Source: Enterobacteriaceae bacterium 4M9
GTDB taxonomy: Bacteria > Pseudomonadota > Gammaproteobacteria > Enterobacterales > Enterobacteriaceae
DNA length: 64,000 nt
NCBI GenBank assembly: GCA_010092695.1
Contig: JAADJJ010000001.1
Location: 1,178,001-1,242,000, forward strand
Reading direction: 5' to 3'
Shown here: positions 10,555 to 20,392 of the stretch, in pieces
Position numbering within the stretch: position 1 is the stretch's first letter
Layout: each line of letters opens with the position of its first letter
The notes under the pieces: generated by a model
The model's input: only the letters and a program-made list of their open reading frames with translations
Database searches by the model: none
Told to the model about the DNA's origin: nothing
Position numbers and translations under genes: made by a program

Positions 10555-11726
10555 GCGATATCTCCCGTTATAACAGTCGGCTGAAGGAGCCGAGCCTGCC
10601 GCGTTCATCATTAATCATCTGGTTTCTGACGGCGCTGGTAGGGGCATTTGTCGTGTGGGCGAACTATTTTCACCTGGACGAAGTCACGACCGGCAACGGC
10701 AAAATCACGCCATCGTCCCATGAGCAGACCATTCAGTCGCTGGAAGGGGGCATTATCCACAAACTGGCGGTGAAAGAAGGGGATATTGTCGAGCGCGGTG
10801 AAGTGCTGGCCCAGCTTGACCGGACTAAAACTGAATCCAGCGTGCTGGAAAGTGAGTCGCGTCTTAATGCCGCACTGGCAACCGCAGCACGCCTGAAGGC
10901 TGAAGTCACCAACACCGAACCCGTTTTTCCCGCAGAACTTGATGATGACGTAGAGTTGGTGCGTGAAGAAACCGAACTGTGGCGCTCGCGCCGCGACAGC
11001 CTGCAAAAAGGGCTGGAAGGGCTGCGCCATGCGGTAGCGCTGGTACAGCGTGAGCTGTCTATGACGGCGCCGTTGATAAAAGCGGGGGCCGCCAGCAATG
11101 TTGAGGTGCTGCGCCTGCAGCGCCAGAAAAACGAGCTGGAAAACAAAATCACGGAAATGCAGAACCAGTATTACGTGCGTTCCAGGGAGGAGTTGTCAAA
11201 AGCCAACGCAGAAATTGAAGCCCAGCGTTCAGTAATGCGCGGGCGTGAAGACTCACTGACGCGCCTGACTTTCACCGCGCCGGTGCGTGGGATTGTGAAA
11301 GATATTGAGGTGACAACAGTGGGCGGGGTGATACCGCCAAACGGCAAACTGATGAGCCTGGTCCCGCTTGACGACCAAATGATGGTGGAAGCAAAAATTT
11401 CCCCGCGTGACGTGGCCTTTGTGCACCCAGGGCAGAAGGCAATGGTGAAAATCACGGCTTACGACTACTCCATCTACGGCGGTATGGAAGGAGAAGTGAC
11501 AATGATTTCACCTGATACCATTCAGGATGAAGTGAAGCGTGATGTTTACTATTACCGGGTTTATATCCGCACTGAAAGCAATCATCTGACGAATAAAGAC
11601 TTGCACGAATTTCCCATCTTCCCCGGCATGATTGCGACGGTGGATATTAAAACCGGGAATAAATCGATACTGGATTATCTGCTTAAGCCGCTGAACAAAG
11701 CGAAAGAGGCGCTGCGCGAGCGCTAA
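10551..11726 (+). CDS. HlyD-family type I secretion periplasmic adaptor (LapC/BapD-like)
   Basis: 391 residues. A single N-terminal membrane helix lies at ~20-40 (SSLIIWFLTALVGAFVVW), followed by a lipoyl-like barrel half (GGIIHKLAVKEGDIVERGEVLAQLD), a long coiled coil of ~100 residues, the second lipoyl half (TFTAPVRGIVKDIEV) and a C-terminal beta-barrel. Such proteins bridge the inner-membrane ABC exporter to an outer-membrane TolC-type channel. No TolC-like gene is visible beside it, so the channel must be encoded upstream of the window or elsewhere. The start overlaps the ABC gene stop. Confidence 0.93.
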   Translation: MSDISRYNSRLKEPSLPRSSLIIWFLTALVGAFVVWANYFHLDEVTTGNGKITPSSHEQTIQSLEGGIIHKLAVKEGDIVERGEVLAQLDRTKTESSVLESESRLNAALATAARLKAEVTNTEPVFPAELDDDVELVREETELWRSRRDSLQKGLEGLRHAVALVQRELSMTAPLIKAGAASNVEVLRLQRQKNELENKITEMQNQYYVRSREELSKANAEIEAQRSVMRGREDSLTRLTFTAPVRGIVKDIEVTTVGGVIPPNGKLMSLVPLDDQMMVEAKISPRDVAFVHPGQKAMVKITAYDYSIYGGMEGEVTMISPDTIQDEVKRDVYYYRVYIRTESNHLTNKDLHEFPIFPGMIATVDIKTGNKSILDYLLKPLNKAKEALRER

Positions 11727-11732
11727 TCAACC

Positions 11733-11760
11733 AGCAGACGAGGTTTAACCCTCGTCTGCT
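11733..11760. terminator. Bidirectional terminator between adaptor and regulator genes
   Basis: A perfect 11-bp stem (11733-11743 with 11750-11760, loop TTTAAC) sits just after the adaptor stop. The displaced C-terminal frame of the convergent regulator ends in a TAA at 11745-11747 inside the loop, so the hairpin probably terminated both transcripts. Confidence 0.75.
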
Positions 11761-11909
11761 TTCAAGGTCTGTGAATTCATATCCAGATAATCGAGGACCC
11801 AGGCAAAATACAGCCCCACATAGGTTTCTGCCGTATCGAAAAAGGCAGGTAACAGTGTGACCTTACTCCCCTCTTCATCTTCAATTAATCCGCACTCAAT
11901 GGCATCGTT
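11745..11909 (-). pseudogene. Displaced C-terminal coding remainder of the regulator
   Basis: In the frame shifted by one base, the minus strand reads about 54 codons without a stop from NDAIECGLIEDEEG through ETYVGLYFAWVLDYLDM to LKADEG and TAA at 11745. Joined to the upstream frame as ...HVRRVL+NDAIECGLI..., it completes a normal helix-turn-helix and gives a ~290-residue protein. One A fewer in the AAAA run restores the frame. It could be a real mutation, a sequencing error, or a slippery site. Confidence 0.65.
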
Positions 11910-12615
11910 TTAAAACACGGCGTACGTGAGTACGCGATATTGAAAACATCTGCGCCAGCCTTTTTTGCGAATAATCGAGTGTTACTTTATTCGCGCTGCT
12001 TTTTTTACGGGCTTCAATCAATAAATGCAGCATCATCAGGCGCCCGCCATCTTTATTGACGAAAACACCTGCTGTTGGCAGCACATTGGGATACGTGATC
12101 CCCGCAAAAATCATCTCGGCAGCACGGCTGAAAAATGTGCGGCGGATGTTCTTCTTATCCAGCGTGTTTTCAGAAAGATTGAGCTCAGGGTAGAGAATAT
12201 TGAGTGGGGCAAATGCACCTTTTAAATAAAACTTAAGGTCCTGCATACCCTTATCAGTGGCTTCCAGCTGGACTTTGCGGCGATCGCTTTCATCGCGCAC
12301 GGTAGTGAGACGTCCACCTGTTTTCAGCAAGGTGACAATGGCAATGACGCTATTCGGACTGGCAATCTTATAACGGCTGCAGATTTCCTTAATCTCTGAA
12401 ACAGAGTGTATTTTTTGACCGAAAATAACGCAACATATTGCCAGTACAATATTAAAACGCGATTCCTGAAGAATGATTTTGTAAAAAAGTGGCTGCAATT
12501 TATAACTATCAAGATTTAATTGATAATGCAGCGCGACGGCATCATAAAATCCGGGCATGGATTTTAATTGCTCACATTGCCTGAACAGCTGTTCAGTACG
12601 TTTTTGAATATCCAT
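11896..12615 (-). CDS. Winged-helix/HTH transcriptional regulator, C-terminus frameshifted
   Basis: 239 residues as it stands. Residues ~70-125 resemble a MarR-type winged helix (NSVIAIVTLLKTGGRLTTVRDESDRRK followed by LEATDKG). A second C-terminal helix-turn-helix begins at RLAQMFSISRTHVRRVL but is cut off at once by RCH-stop. The reading frame one base over continues with a plausible end of this HTH (see the next entry), so the gene looks broken by one extra base in the TTTTAAAA run at 11908-11915. Position beside the adhesin and secretion genes suggests it regulates them; this is inference. The family name is uncertain. The surrounding DNA is AT-rich compared with its neighbours. Confidence 0.7.
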   Translation of the reverse strand: MDIQKRTEQLFRQCEQLKSMPGFYDAVALHYQLNLDSYKLQPLFYKIILQESRFNIVLAICCVIFGQKIHSVSEIKEICSRYKIASPNSVIAIVTLLKTGGRLTTVRDESDRRKVQLEATDKGMQDLKFYLKGAFAPLNILYPELNLSENTLDKKNIRRTFFSRAAEMIFAGITYPNVLPTAGVFVNKDGGRLMMLHLLIEARKKSSANKVTLDYSQKRLAQMFSISRTHVRRVLKRCH

Positions 12616-13023
12616 ATTTATAATTGTAAAGGCCGTTTTGAGTGTGTGTAGTCAAATGATGCTGCTTACCTGGATATTATACCGGGTGTCTGGCGATGAT
12701 ACCCCTTTTCGGTTGTATATTGTCGGTAAACTCTGTGTTTAGACGCACGAAAAGATCACTTTAAGCCTTTTAAGGAGAAAGGGCAGGTTTAGAGCGTGGA
12801 TAATGCTGTTTAAATACCGGTGGGCGAGTTATACCGAATTATTGATATTTATTAGCTGGTTATTTCGGTATTTTTCTGACTGATTTGCGAAATGAGATTT
12901 GGCGTTTAATTTTTATTATGGTTTATTGTGTTGAGTTTAATTAATAATATGATTTTTTGTTCTGGTCGTGACGGCTGGATGAGATGGATTTTGACATTAT
13001 CTGTGGGCAAACCGTATCACCTG
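12616..13023. other. AT-rich intergenic region upstream of the regulator
   Basis: About 400 bases without a gene that I can support. It is markedly AT-rich, as is common for H-NS-bound promoter regions of horizontally acquired genes, and must hold the regulator's promoter. I see no clear operator or RNA gene. Confidence 0.4.
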
Positions 13024-13056
13024 AGAAAAAACAGGAGCCGTATAAACAGCTCCTGT
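13024..13056 (-). terminator. Rho-independent terminator of galP
   Basis: On the minus strand an ACAGGAGC/GCTCCTGT stem (13049-13056 with 13031-13038) is followed by six T residues. It lies 11 bases beyond the galP stop. Confidence 0.85.
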
Positions 13057-13066
13057 ATAAAGCCGT

Positions 13067-14461
13067 TTAATGACGCGAGCCTATTTCGCGCAGCGGACGT
13101 CCTTTCATCAGGTTGCGTTCAATATGTTCCAGAGAGACATGCTTCGTCTCCGGCACCAGCGCCAGGGTGAGGATAATAAAGAACAGATTCAGGCCTGCAT
13201 AAACCCAGAACGTGGTGGCGTTGCCAAGCGTATTGAGCATGGTCAGGAAGGTTGCCCCGACAATCATATTGGCAATCCAGTTTGTGGTCGTTGAGCAGGT
13301 GATGCCGAAATCGCGCCCTTTAAGCGGCTGGATTTCAGAGCACAGCACCCAAATCAGCGGGCCAGCGCTCATGGCAAAGCCAACAATAAACATCAGCAGC
13401 ATTGCGACGGCAAAGTACTGTGCCTCAGGCGAGGAGATACCAATGTGCATCATGGTGCCAAGTGTACCCATGCCGACGGCCATCACCATAAAACCCAGCA
13501 CCAGCGTGGGCTTACGTCCCCATCTGTCCACCAGCCCAATGGCGATGAAGGTTGCCAGCACGTTAGTTAAACCGACAATAACCGTGCCCCACATTTGCTC
13601 GGTGGTGTTGCTGTAGCCTGCAATTTCGAAAATCTTCGGTGCGTAGTACATGATGACGTTCATGCCGGTGAACTGTTGCATTACCTGTAACAGTACGCCC
13701 AGGAACACCGCACGACGGAAGTTGCTGTTTTCACGAAACAGTGACCAGCCGCTTTGCTTAACCTGTAAACTTTCACGGATCTCATCAAGCTCACGTTTGG
13801 CCTCAGCGCTGGTGTCGCGCAGGCGCAGCAGAACGCGTTCGGCGTCATGAAAACGACGTTTGGCGGCAAACCAGCGCGGGCTGTCTGGCAAAAAGAACAC
13901 GCCGACCAGCAGCAGGATTGCCGGGATGGTGATAACACCCAGCATCCAGCGCCATGAGCCGCTATAGCTGAATGCCGTATCGGACAGATAGGCACCGAGG
14001 ATCCCGATGGTTATCATCAACTGATACATGGATATCATACTGCCGCGGATACGCTCAGGGGCAATTTCAGACAGATAAAGCGGAGCGGTGTATGACGCAA
14101 TCCCCACCGCCAGGCCGAGCAGCACGCGTGAGATAATCAGCACTTCGGGATTAGGTGCGAAGGCAGAAGCCAGTGAACCTATCACGAACAGAATCGCGCC
14201 AATCATCAGGCTGTACTTACGCCCGAGACGAAATGAAAGCCAGCCGCTGCCAACGGCACCGACGGCTGCACCAAACATCATAGAGCTGACAACCCACTCC
14301 TGTTCATGTGCGGTTATCTGAAAATCCTGGGCGATGAAGGGCAGTGCGCCCGCAATCACGCCAATATCAAGGCCGAATAACAATCCCGCCAGGGCGGCGA
14401 GAAAGCAGACAAAAAATGTCATGGCCCTGTTTGAACTCCCCTGTTTCTTATTGTCAGGCAT
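13067..14461 (-). CDS. galP: Galactose/proton symporter GalP
   Basis: 464 residues from the ATG at 14461, the same length as E. coli GalP and nearly identical through most of its length ([54 protein letters not shown]). It is a 12-helix MFS sugar-porter protein with the family's repeated RxGRK loop and PESPR-like motif (LPDSPRW). It imports galactose and glucose with protons. I chose 14461 over a longer reading because GGAGGGCCGC lies at ribosome-binding distance and E. coli begins MPDxKKQG. It is transcribed away from metK. A CRP site and two Gal operators lie upstream. Confidence 0.98.
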   Translation of the reverse strand: MPDNKKQGSSNRAMTFFVCFLAALAGLLFGLDIGVIAGALPFIAQDFQITAHEQEWVVSSMMFGAAVGAVGSGWLSFRLGRKYSLMIGAILFVIGSLASAFAPNPEVLIISRVLLGLAVGIASYTAPLYLSEIAPERIRGSMISMYQLMITIGILGAYLSDTAFSYSGSWRWMLGVITIPAILLLVGVFFLPDSPRWFAAKRRFHDAERVLLRLRDTSAEAKRELDEIRESLQVKQSGWSLFRENSNFRRAVFLGVLLQVMQQFTGMNVIMYYAPKIFEIAGYSNTTEQMWGTVIVGLTNVLATFIAIGLVDRWGRKPTLVLGFMVMAVGMGTLGTMMHIGISSPEAQYFAVAMLLMFIVGFAMSAGPLIWVLCSEIQPLKGRDFGITCSTTTNWIANMIVGATFLTMLNTLGNATTFWVYAGLNLFFIILTLALVPETKHVSLEHIERNLMKGRPLREIGSRH

Positions 14462-14526
14462 GCGGCCCTCCGTTTGGATTATCACGTTTTACGATGTTAA
14501 GGGTAGGTGAGTGTCAGGTAAATTTA

Positions 14527-14542
14527 TGTGATGATAATCACA
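14527..14542 (-). promoter_or_regulatory. CRP binding site upstream of galP
   Basis: TGTGATGATAATCACA is a perfect match to both CRP half-sites (TGTGA-N6-TCACA). It lies 66 bases upstream of the galP start, next to a Gal operator, consistent with cAMP-CRP activation of galP known from E. coli. Confidence 0.85.
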
Positions 14543-14545
14543 ATG

Positions 14546-14561
14546 GTGTAATCGGTTACAC
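14546..14561 (-). promoter_or_regulatory. GalR/GalS operator 1
   Basis: GTGTAATCGGTTACAC fits the Gal operator consensus GTGNAANCGNTTNCAC at every fixed position. Together with the second copy 183 bases further upstream it resembles the two-operator arrangement of gal promoters. Confidence 0.85.
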
Positions 14562-14728
14562 TCTGGCGGTTGTTACGCACCTGAGGATGATCAGATAAAA
14601 CAGGTAATTATCGCTATTTTCATTCATCCGGATGGCGTGATTTCAGAGAAAACCGAGTGATTATGTAACGCTATAACTGCCGTTCCATTTTCTCTGAGGT
14701 GTTGCCAGGGTATACCGCACACCAGCTT

Positions 14729-14744
14729 GTGTAATCGATTACAG
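14729..14744 (-). promoter_or_regulatory. GalR/GalS operator 2
   Basis: GTGTAATCGATTACAG matches the Gal operator consensus except for its last base. The spacing from operator 1 is compatible with repression by looping or with independent binding. Confidence 0.75.
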
Positions 14745-14954
14745 TTTGGGTGTTGTTTAAGGCGATGAACGGCCTTCAGATGAAGCCGCCACAGCTATTT
14801 TTAAAGCAATAACTATAGTCTGCTTACGAAGGGCAAACGGGCGTGAGGCAGCCTGGCCCTGATTATCAGAATGCTCCAGGTGGGTGAGGGCGTGTTAGCG
14901 GCGAGAAAGGGCAGTGAAACGAAGGGGACAGGCCTGCCGGGCGTGGCGCAGGCA

Positions 14955-14988
14955 ATAAAAAAGGCCAGCAGGTGCTGGCCTTATTTGA
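14955..14988 (-). terminator. Rho-independent terminator of metK
   Basis: A perfect 10-bp stem AAGGCCAGCA/TGCTGGCCTT (14961-14970 with 14973-14982) is followed on the minus strand by TTTTTTATT. It lies just beyond the metK stop. Confidence 0.88.
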
Positions 14989-14999
14989 AACAAGCGGGC

Positions 15000-16154
15000 T
15001 TACTTCAGACCGGCTGCCTCGCGCAGATGTTCAGCTTTGTCGGTTTTTTCCCACGGGAAGTGTTCACGACCAAAGTGACCATAAGCAGCGGTTTCTTTGT
15101 AGATAGGATGCAGCAGATCCAGCATCTGGATCAGGCCATACGGACGCAGATCGAAGAACTCACGCACCAGCAGCGTAAGCTGTTCAGGGGCGATTTTCTC
15201 GGTGCCAAAGGTTTCCACCATAATGGAGGTCGGTTCGGCAACGCCAATGGCGTAAGACACCTGGATTTCACAGCGGTCAGCAAGACCGGCCGCGACGATG
15301 TTCTTGGCCACATAGCGCGCGGCGTAAGCGGCAGAACGGTCCACTTTAGACGGGTCTTTACCTGAGAACGCGCCACCACCGTGACGAGCCATGCCGCCGT
15401 AAGTATCAACAATGATTTTACGCCCGGTCAGGCCGCAGTCGCCCATCGGTCCACCGATAACAAAGCGGCCTGTTGGGTTGATAAAGAATTTGGTAGCGGT
15501 GTTCAGCCACTCGGTTGGCAGGACCGGCTTAATGATTTCTTCCATCACCGCTTCCTGAAGCGATTTCTGGTCGATATCTTCGGCATGCTGGGTGGACAGC
15601 ACCACGGCATCAATGCCGACAATGTTGCCGCTGTCGTACTGGAAAGTAACCTGGCTTTTCGCATCCGGGCGCAGCCACGGCAGCGTGCCGTTTTTACGCA
15701 CTTCGGCCTGGCGCTGCACCAGACGGTGCGCGTAGGTCACCGGGGCTGGCATCAGCACGTCGGTTTCGTTGGTGGCGTAACCAAACATCAAACCCTGGTC
15801 GCCCGCGCCCTGTTCGAGCGGATCGGCACGGTCAACGCCCTGGTTGATGTCAGGAGACTGCTTGCCGATAGCGCTCAGCACGGCGCAGGAGTTGGCGTCA
15901 AAGCCCATATCGGAATGCACGTAGCCGATTTCACGCACGGTTTTGCGGGTAATTTCTTCAATGTCGACCCATGCGCTGGTGGTGATTTCACCGCCGACCA
16001 GCACCATTCCTGTTTTTACGTAAGTCTCACAGGCAACGCGTGCTTTCGGATCCTGCTCCAGAATGGCGTCAAGCACCGCATCGGAGATTTGGTCAGCAAT
16101 TTTATCGGGATGCCCTTCTGATACAGACTCGGACGTAAAAAGGTGTTTAGCCAT
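15000..16154 (-). CDS. metK: S-adenosylmethionine synthetase MetK
   Basis: 384 residues, the E. coli length. It makes S-adenosylmethionine from methionine and ATP. The signatures [16 protein letters not shown] (N-terminal ATP/metal site), [16 protein letters not shown] and [19 protein letters not shown] are intact. The gene is transcribed toward galP, and divergent from yqgB-speA as in E. coli. Three tandem met boxes lie about 130 bases upstream, indicating repression by MetJ with S-adenosylmethionine. Confidence 0.98.
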   Translation of the reverse strand: MAKHLFTSESVSEGHPDKIADQISDAVLDAILEQDPKARVACETYVKTGMVLVGGEITTSAWVDIEEITRKTVREIGYVHSDMGFDANSCAVLSAIGKQSPDINQGVDRADPLEQGAGDQGLMFGYATNETDVLMPAPVTYAHRLVQRQAEVRKNGTLPWLRPDAKSQVTFQYDSGNIVGIDAVVLSTQHAEDIDQKSLQEAVMEEIIKPVLPTEWLNTATKFFINPTGRFVIGGPMGDCGLTGRKIIVDTYGGMARHGGGAFSGKDPSKVDRSAAYAARYVAKNIVAAGLADRCEIQVSYAIGVAEPTSIMVETFGTEKIAPEQLTLLVREFFDLRPYGLIQMLDLLHPIYKETAAYGHFGREHFPWEKTDKAEHLREAAGLK

Positions 16155-16280
16155 GTTCTCTTCACCCTAAAGGAAATCAGTGAGATGGACTGCGATATCA
16201 GCAAACTCTCGCGGCAGGAGGTGCCGGAAACAGAGTTTAGTGCAGGTAAAACCACAAGCAGTCTGAATGTTAATCAGTAT

Positions 16281-16304
16281 AGATGGATTAACTTCTGGAC
16301 GTCT
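16281..16304 (-). promoter_or_regulatory. MetJ operator: three tandem met boxes
   Basis: On the minus strand AGACGTCC-AGAAGTTA-ATCCATCT are three adjacent 8-bp boxes related to the met box AGACGTCT; the first matches 7 of 8. They sit upstream of metK, directly next to a TAGAAT sequence (16305-16310) that could be the -10 element. Confidence 0.75.
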
Positions 16305-16310
16305 ATTCTA

Positions 16311-16806
16311 GGTTAATCCATGAACGCATTTCCAGTGATTTTTGACGCAGGACACATTGTGATAAACATTTTCCTGGCAACACGGACTGGCGTTGCGCCG
16401 GAGTGCGCGCATTTTATTTTGCTTTTTAGCCTCTCTGTCGGTATAAACGGCGCGCGTGGTAACCGCTAAAAAAAGCCTGTTGTAACAGGTGCGGCAAGCC
16501 CGTCATTAACAGATGAAGACAGCCGTCTTTCTGGGGCCGTAAGTCCGGCGGTCAGAAGGCGTGGAGGTGATAGGATTGGTAATGAATAGCCGTGTTTTCT
16601 GTCCGTCATCACGCCGCTCTGGCGTGTGTTTGCCGTCCCTCTTCGTTATCACACCGCTTTGCGTCAGGCATTCTTCCTGCGCCGCGTCCAAGGATTCTCG
16701 GGCGGGTCGCACATTCCCTCTTTGACTCTTCATACTTTTAAAAGGCGCGTCTGAAAGGCGTTATCCGGCCATCGTGGCAGCACCGGGTGAGTGTTTTACA
16801 CTGAAT
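16311..16806. other. metK-yqgB divergent intergenic region
   Basis: About 500 bases with no gene I can support. It should carry the promoters for metK and for the yqgB-speA transcript. E. coli has the poorly conserved small ORFs yqgC and yqgD in the equivalent position; I could not recognise either. Confidence 0.4.
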
Positions 16807-16953
16807 ATGAACATGGAACCACTTTTGTGGTGCGTTATGCAGCGTCTTATGCTGATAAAACGCGCACTGATTGGGTTGTTATCGCAAATATCCCCTGCGA
16901 TAGTAGTGAACTCTTTTTTCTATTACGGCAACAGCGAGGTTCGCAATGTCTGA
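16807..16953 (+). CDS. yqgB: Small protein YqgB
   Basis: A 48-codon frame from ATG at 16807 to TGA at 16951. Its central part, [20 protein letters not shown], lines up with E. coli YqgB (43 residues; YGLLSQFQAAIVVNCFTL), and the location immediately before speA is the same. The N-terminus is diverged and a second ATG at 16813 could be used. The stop lies inside speA: the two genes overlap by 8 bases, which suggests translational coupling. In E. coli it is described as an acid-stress-related small protein; biochemical function unknown. Confidence 0.75.
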   Translation: MNMEPLLWCVMQRLMLIKRALIGLLSQISPAIVVNSFFYYGNSEVRNV

Positions 16954-18922
16954 CGACATTTTTTCTGTTTCGGGTTCGTCAGCAGGCGAACAAAGTGCAC
17001 TCCGTTCAATGCAGGAGGTGGCAATGAACTCTCAGGAAGCCAGCAAGATGCTGCGTACTTATAACATTGCCTGGTGGGGCAACTCGTATTACGACGTTAA
17101 CGAACTGGGCCATATCACCGTGTGTCCGGACCCGGACCAGCCAGAAGCGCGCGTTGACCTTGCGCAGCTGGTGAAAGCGCGCGAAGCCCAGGGGCAGCGT
17201 CTGCCCGCGCTGTTTTGCTTCCCGCAGATTCTGCAACACCGCCTGCGTTCGATTAACGCCGCCTTTCGCCGTGCCCGTGAGTCTTACGGCTATAACGGTG
17301 ACTACTTCCTGGTGTACCCCATCAAGGTCAACCAGCACCGCCGCGTCATTGAATCGCTGATTCAGTCGGGCGAGCCGCTGGGGCTGGAGGCCGGCTCCAA
17401 AGCCGAGCTGATGGCAGTACTGGCCCATGCGGGCATGACCCGCTCGGTGATTGTCTGTAACGGCTATAAAGACCGTGAATATATTCGCCTGGCGCTGATT
17501 GGCGAGAAAATGGGCCACAAAGTCTATCTGGTTATCGAAAAGATGACCGAAATCGACGTAGTGCTCGAAGAAGCGGCGCGCCTGAACGTAGTGCCGCGCC
17601 TTGGCGTGCGCGCTCGCCTGGCGTCCCAGGGCTCCGGCAAGTGGCAGTCCTCCGGCGGTGAAAAATCGAAGTTCGGCCTGGCGGCAACCCAGGTGTTGCA
17701 GCTGGTGGAAAAACTGCGTGCCGCAGACCGCCTGGAAAGTCTGCAACTGCTGCATTTCCATCTCGGTTCGCAGATGGCCAATATTCGCGACATTGCCACC
17801 GGCGTGCGCGAGTCGGCCCGCTTCTACGTTGAACTGCACAAGCTGGGCGTAAAAATTCAGTGCTTCGACGTAGGCGGTGGCCTGGGCGTGGATTATGAAG
17901 GTACGCGCTCGCAGTCTGACTGCTCGGTTAACTACGGCCTGAACGAATACGCCAACAACATCATCTGGGCCATTGGCGATGCCTGTGAAGAAAACGGCCT
18001 GCCGCACCCAACGGTGATAACCGAGTCCGGGCGTGCTGTGACGGCGCACCACACCGTACTGGTGTCCAACGTGATTGGCGTTGAGCGTAACGAATACACG
18101 GTGTCGCAAGCGCCGGAAGATGACGCACCGCGCGCGCTGGCGAGCATGTGGGAAACCTGGCAGGAAATGCACGAGCCGGATAACCGCCGCTCGCTGCGCG
18201 AATGGCTGCACGACAGCCAGATGGACCTGCACGATATCCACACCGGCTACTCAGCGGGTACCTACAGCCTGCAACAGCGTGCCTGGGCAGAGCAGCTTTA
18301 TCTGAATATGTGCCACGAAATTCAAAAGCAGCTCGACCCGTCCAACCGTGCTCACCGCCCAATCATTGACGAATTGCAGGAGCGCATGGCGGATAAGCTG
18401 TACGTTAACTTCTCGCTGTTCCAGTCGATGCCGGATGCCTGGGGGATTGACCAGTTGTTCCCGGTACTGCCGCTCGAAGGGCTGAACCATGCGCCGAGCC
18501 GCCGCGCGGTGCTGCTGGATATCACCTGTGACTCCGACGGCGCTATCGATCACTATGTGGACGGCGATGGCATTGCCACGACTATGCCGCTGCCGGATTA
18601 CGACCCGGACAACCCGCCGCTGCTGGGCTTCTTTATGGTGGGCGCGTATCAGGAAATCCTCGGCAACATGCACAACCTGTTTGGCGACACCGAAGCGGTC
18701 AACGTCTTTGTGTTTGAAGACGGCAAGGTGGAAGTGGAGCTTTCCGACGAAGGCGATACGGTTGCCGACATGCTGCGTTACGTGCAGCTTGATCCGGATA
18801 CCCTGCTGACGCGTTTTCGCGACCAGGTGAAGCAGACCGGCCTTGATAGTGCGCTCCAGCAGCAGTTCCTTGAGGAGTTTGAGGCAGGACTGTACGGCTA
18901 CACCTATCTCGAAGACGAGTAA
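16946..18922 (+). CDS. speA: Biosynthetic arginine decarboxylase SpeA
   Basis: 658 residues, equal to E. coli SpeA and nearly identical from [19 protein letters not shown] onward. It converts arginine to agmatine, the first step of the alternative putrescine route. The PLP lysine is Lys127 in [11 protein letters not shown]; the substrate-binding [11 protein letters not shown] and DSDGAIDHY segments are present, and the protein ends GYTYLEDE as in E. coli. It overlaps yqgB at its start and is followed by speB, which hydrolyses its product. A hairpin lies between speA and speB. Confidence 0.98.
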   Translation: MSDDIFSVSGSSAGEQSALRSMQEVAMNSQEASKMLRTYNIAWWGNSYYDVNELGHITVCPDPDQPEARVDLAQLVKAREAQGQRLPALFCFPQILQHRLRSINAAFRRARESYGYNGDYFLVYPIKVNQHRRVIESLIQSGEPLGLEAGSKAELMAVLAHAGMTRSVIVCNGYKDREYIRLALIGEKMGHKVYLVIEKMTEIDVVLEEAARLNVVPRLGVRARLASQGSGKWQSSGGEKSKFGLAATQVLQLVEKLRAADRLESLQLLHFHLGSQMANIRDIATGVRESARFYVELHKLGVKIQCFDVGGGLGVDYEGTRSQSDCSVNYGLNEYANNIIWAIGDACEENGLPHPTVITESGRAVTAHHTVLVSNVIGVERNEYTVSQAPEDDAPRALASMWETWQEMHEPDNRRSLREWLHDSQMDLHDIHTGYSAGTYSLQQRAWAEQLYLNMCHEIQKQLDPSNRAHRPIIDELQERMADKLYVNFSLFQSMPDAWGIDQLFPVLPLEGLNHAPSRRAVLLDITCDSDGAIDHYVDGDGIATTMPLPDYDPDNPPLLGFFMVGAYQEILGNMHNLFGDTEAVNVFVFEDGKVEVELSDEGDTVADMLRYVQLDPDTLLTRFRDQVKQTGLDSALQQQFLEEFEAGLYGYTYLEDE

Positions 18923-19013
18923 CGGCGCGTGCGCAGGCTTGAACCCGGTCATTATTAAGGGGATAATCCGCGCACAATCTATCTGCCAGTAGCAGGTAGC
19001 AATACGAAATCCA

Positions 19014-19056
19014 GTCCCTTCCTCGTCGGGTTAACGACGCGGAAGGGATTTTTTTA
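19014..19056 (+). terminator. Terminator between speA and speB
   Basis: An imperfect long hairpin (TCCCTTCC...GGAAGGGA with inner CGTCG/CGACG) is followed by seven T residues. This suggests that speB is at least partly transcribed from its own promoter. Confidence 0.7.
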
Positions 19057-19144
19057 TCTCACTCGTTATTGTCCAGGCCGCTGCGCATGCGTCAGGGCGG
19101 GCATAGCGGGACCATGCGACTCACACCGATTAAGAGGGCAGACC

Positions 19145-20065
19145 ATGAGCACCTTAGGCCATCAGTACGATAACTCCCTGGTATCCAACGCCTTTGGTTT
19201 TTTACGTTTACCGCTGAATTTCCAGCCATACGACAGCGACGCTGACTGGGTCATTACCGGTATTCCGTTTGATATGGCGACCTCCGGGCGCGCGGGCAGC
19301 CGCCACGGGCCGGGTGCCATTCGCCAGATTTCCACCAACCTGGCGTGGGAGCACTGCCGTTTCCCGTGGGATTTCGACATGCGCGAGCGCCTGAACGTGG
19401 TGGACTGCGGTGACCTGGTCTACGCCTTTGGCGATGCGCGCGAAATGAGCCAGAACCTTCAGGCTCACGCCGAGCGCCTGCTGGCTTCTGGTAAACGCAT
19501 GCTCTCATTGGGTGGCGATCATTTTGTTACGCTGCCGCTGCTGCGCGCCCACGCAAAACACTTTGGTAAAATGGCGCTGGTGCACTTTGATGCCCACACC
19601 GATACCTATTCCAACGGTTGCGAGTTCGACCACGGCACCATGTTTTACACCGCACCGAAAGAGGGACTGATTGACCCGAATCACTCGGTACAGATTGGTA
19701 TTCGTACTGAGTTTGACAAGGACAACGGTTTTACCGTGCTCGGTGCTCCTGAGGTGAACGATCGCAGCGTTGATGACATCCTGGCGCAGGTGAAGCAGAT
19801 TGTGGGCGACATGCCGGTTTACCTGACGTTCGATATCGACTGCCTGGATCCGGCTCACGCGCCGGGTACTGGCACGCCGGTGATTGGCGGGTTAAGCACC
19901 GATCGCGCGCTCAAACTGGTGCGTGGCCTTAAAGATCTCAACATTGTTGGCATGGATCTGGTTGAAGTCGCACCGGCTTACGATCAGTCCGACATTACGG
20001 CACTGGCCGCCGCTACGCTGGCGCTGGAAATGCTCTACATCCAGGCCGCCAAAAAAGGCGAATAA
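19145..20065 (+). CDS. speB: Agmatinase SpeB
   Basis: 306 residues, same length as E. coli SpeB. It hydrolyses agmatine to putrescine and urea. The binuclear manganese signatures of the ureohydrolase family are intact: GGDHFVT near 121, DAHTDT near 151 and [14 protein letters not shown] near 228. It starts at ATG 19145 after AGAGGGCAGACC. It lies downstream of speA but beyond a terminator-like hairpin. In E. coli the next gene is loiP; here about 20 kb of accessory DNA intervenes. Confidence 0.98.
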   Translation: MSTLGHQYDNSLVSNAFGFLRLPLNFQPYDSDADWVITGIPFDMATSGRAGSRHGPGAIRQISTNLAWEHCRFPWDFDMRERLNVVDCGDLVYAFGDAREMSQNLQAHAERLLASGKRMLSLGGDHFVTLPLLRAHAKHFGKMALVHFDAHTDTYSNGCEFDHGTMFYTAPKEGLIDPNHSVQIGIRTEFDKDNGFTVLGAPEVNDRSVDDILAQVKQIVGDMPVYLTFDIDCLDPAHAPGTGTPVIGGLSTDRALKLVRGLKDLNIVGMDLVEVAPAYDQSDITALAAATLALEMLYIQAAKKGE

Positions 20066-20070
20066 CAGTG

Positions 20071-20103
20071 AAATCAGGCGGCCAGCGAGCCGCCTGATTT
20101 TTG
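20071..20103 (+). terminator. Rho-independent terminator of speB
   Basis: A perfect 12-bp stem AAATCAGGCGGC/GCCGCCTGATTT (20071-20082 with 20089-20100) is followed by a T run. Confidence 0.9.
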
Positions 20104-20331
20104 CCTCTTATTCCGCTTCACAATATTACCGCACCAGTAGTTCTCTCCAGTGCAGTTGCAGCTGTAACGCGTTATCTCATCTCGCCTTTTTGGTCGTTGT
20201 GCCGGTTTTTTCATGCTGGCTGGCAAGGCCAACATCAACACGAAAACAGCAACGCATTTCAGCAAAACGATATCTGCCTCGCACTTTTTTAACGAAGCGA
20301 ACAAAGTCGCGTTTTTATTTGCTGCCGCCCG

Positions 20332-20358
20332 GCAAGTTTGATTTCAGGGCACCGATAT
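20332..20358 (+). promoter_or_regulatory. Sigma-28 (FliA) promoter of the chemoreceptor gene
   Basis: GCAAGTTT, an 11-base spacer and ACCGATAT match the FliA consensus TAAAGTTT-N11-GCCGATAA at 6 of 8 positions in each element with the exact spacing. It lies 34 bases upstream of the methyl-accepting chemotaxis gene, so the receptor is probably co-regulated with late flagellar genes. Confidence 0.7.
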
Positions 20359-20392
20359 ACCTTATGTTGGCAACGTAAAACGGGATGAAACT

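Noticed and set aside
16506..16733. 75-codon minus-strand frame between metK and yqgB
   Set aside because: No ribosome site and no similarity to E. coli yqgC or yqgD that I can see.
17006..18241. 411-codon minus-strand frame in speA
   Set aside because: Antisense shadow of a conserved gene; His/Gln-rich composition typical of such frames.
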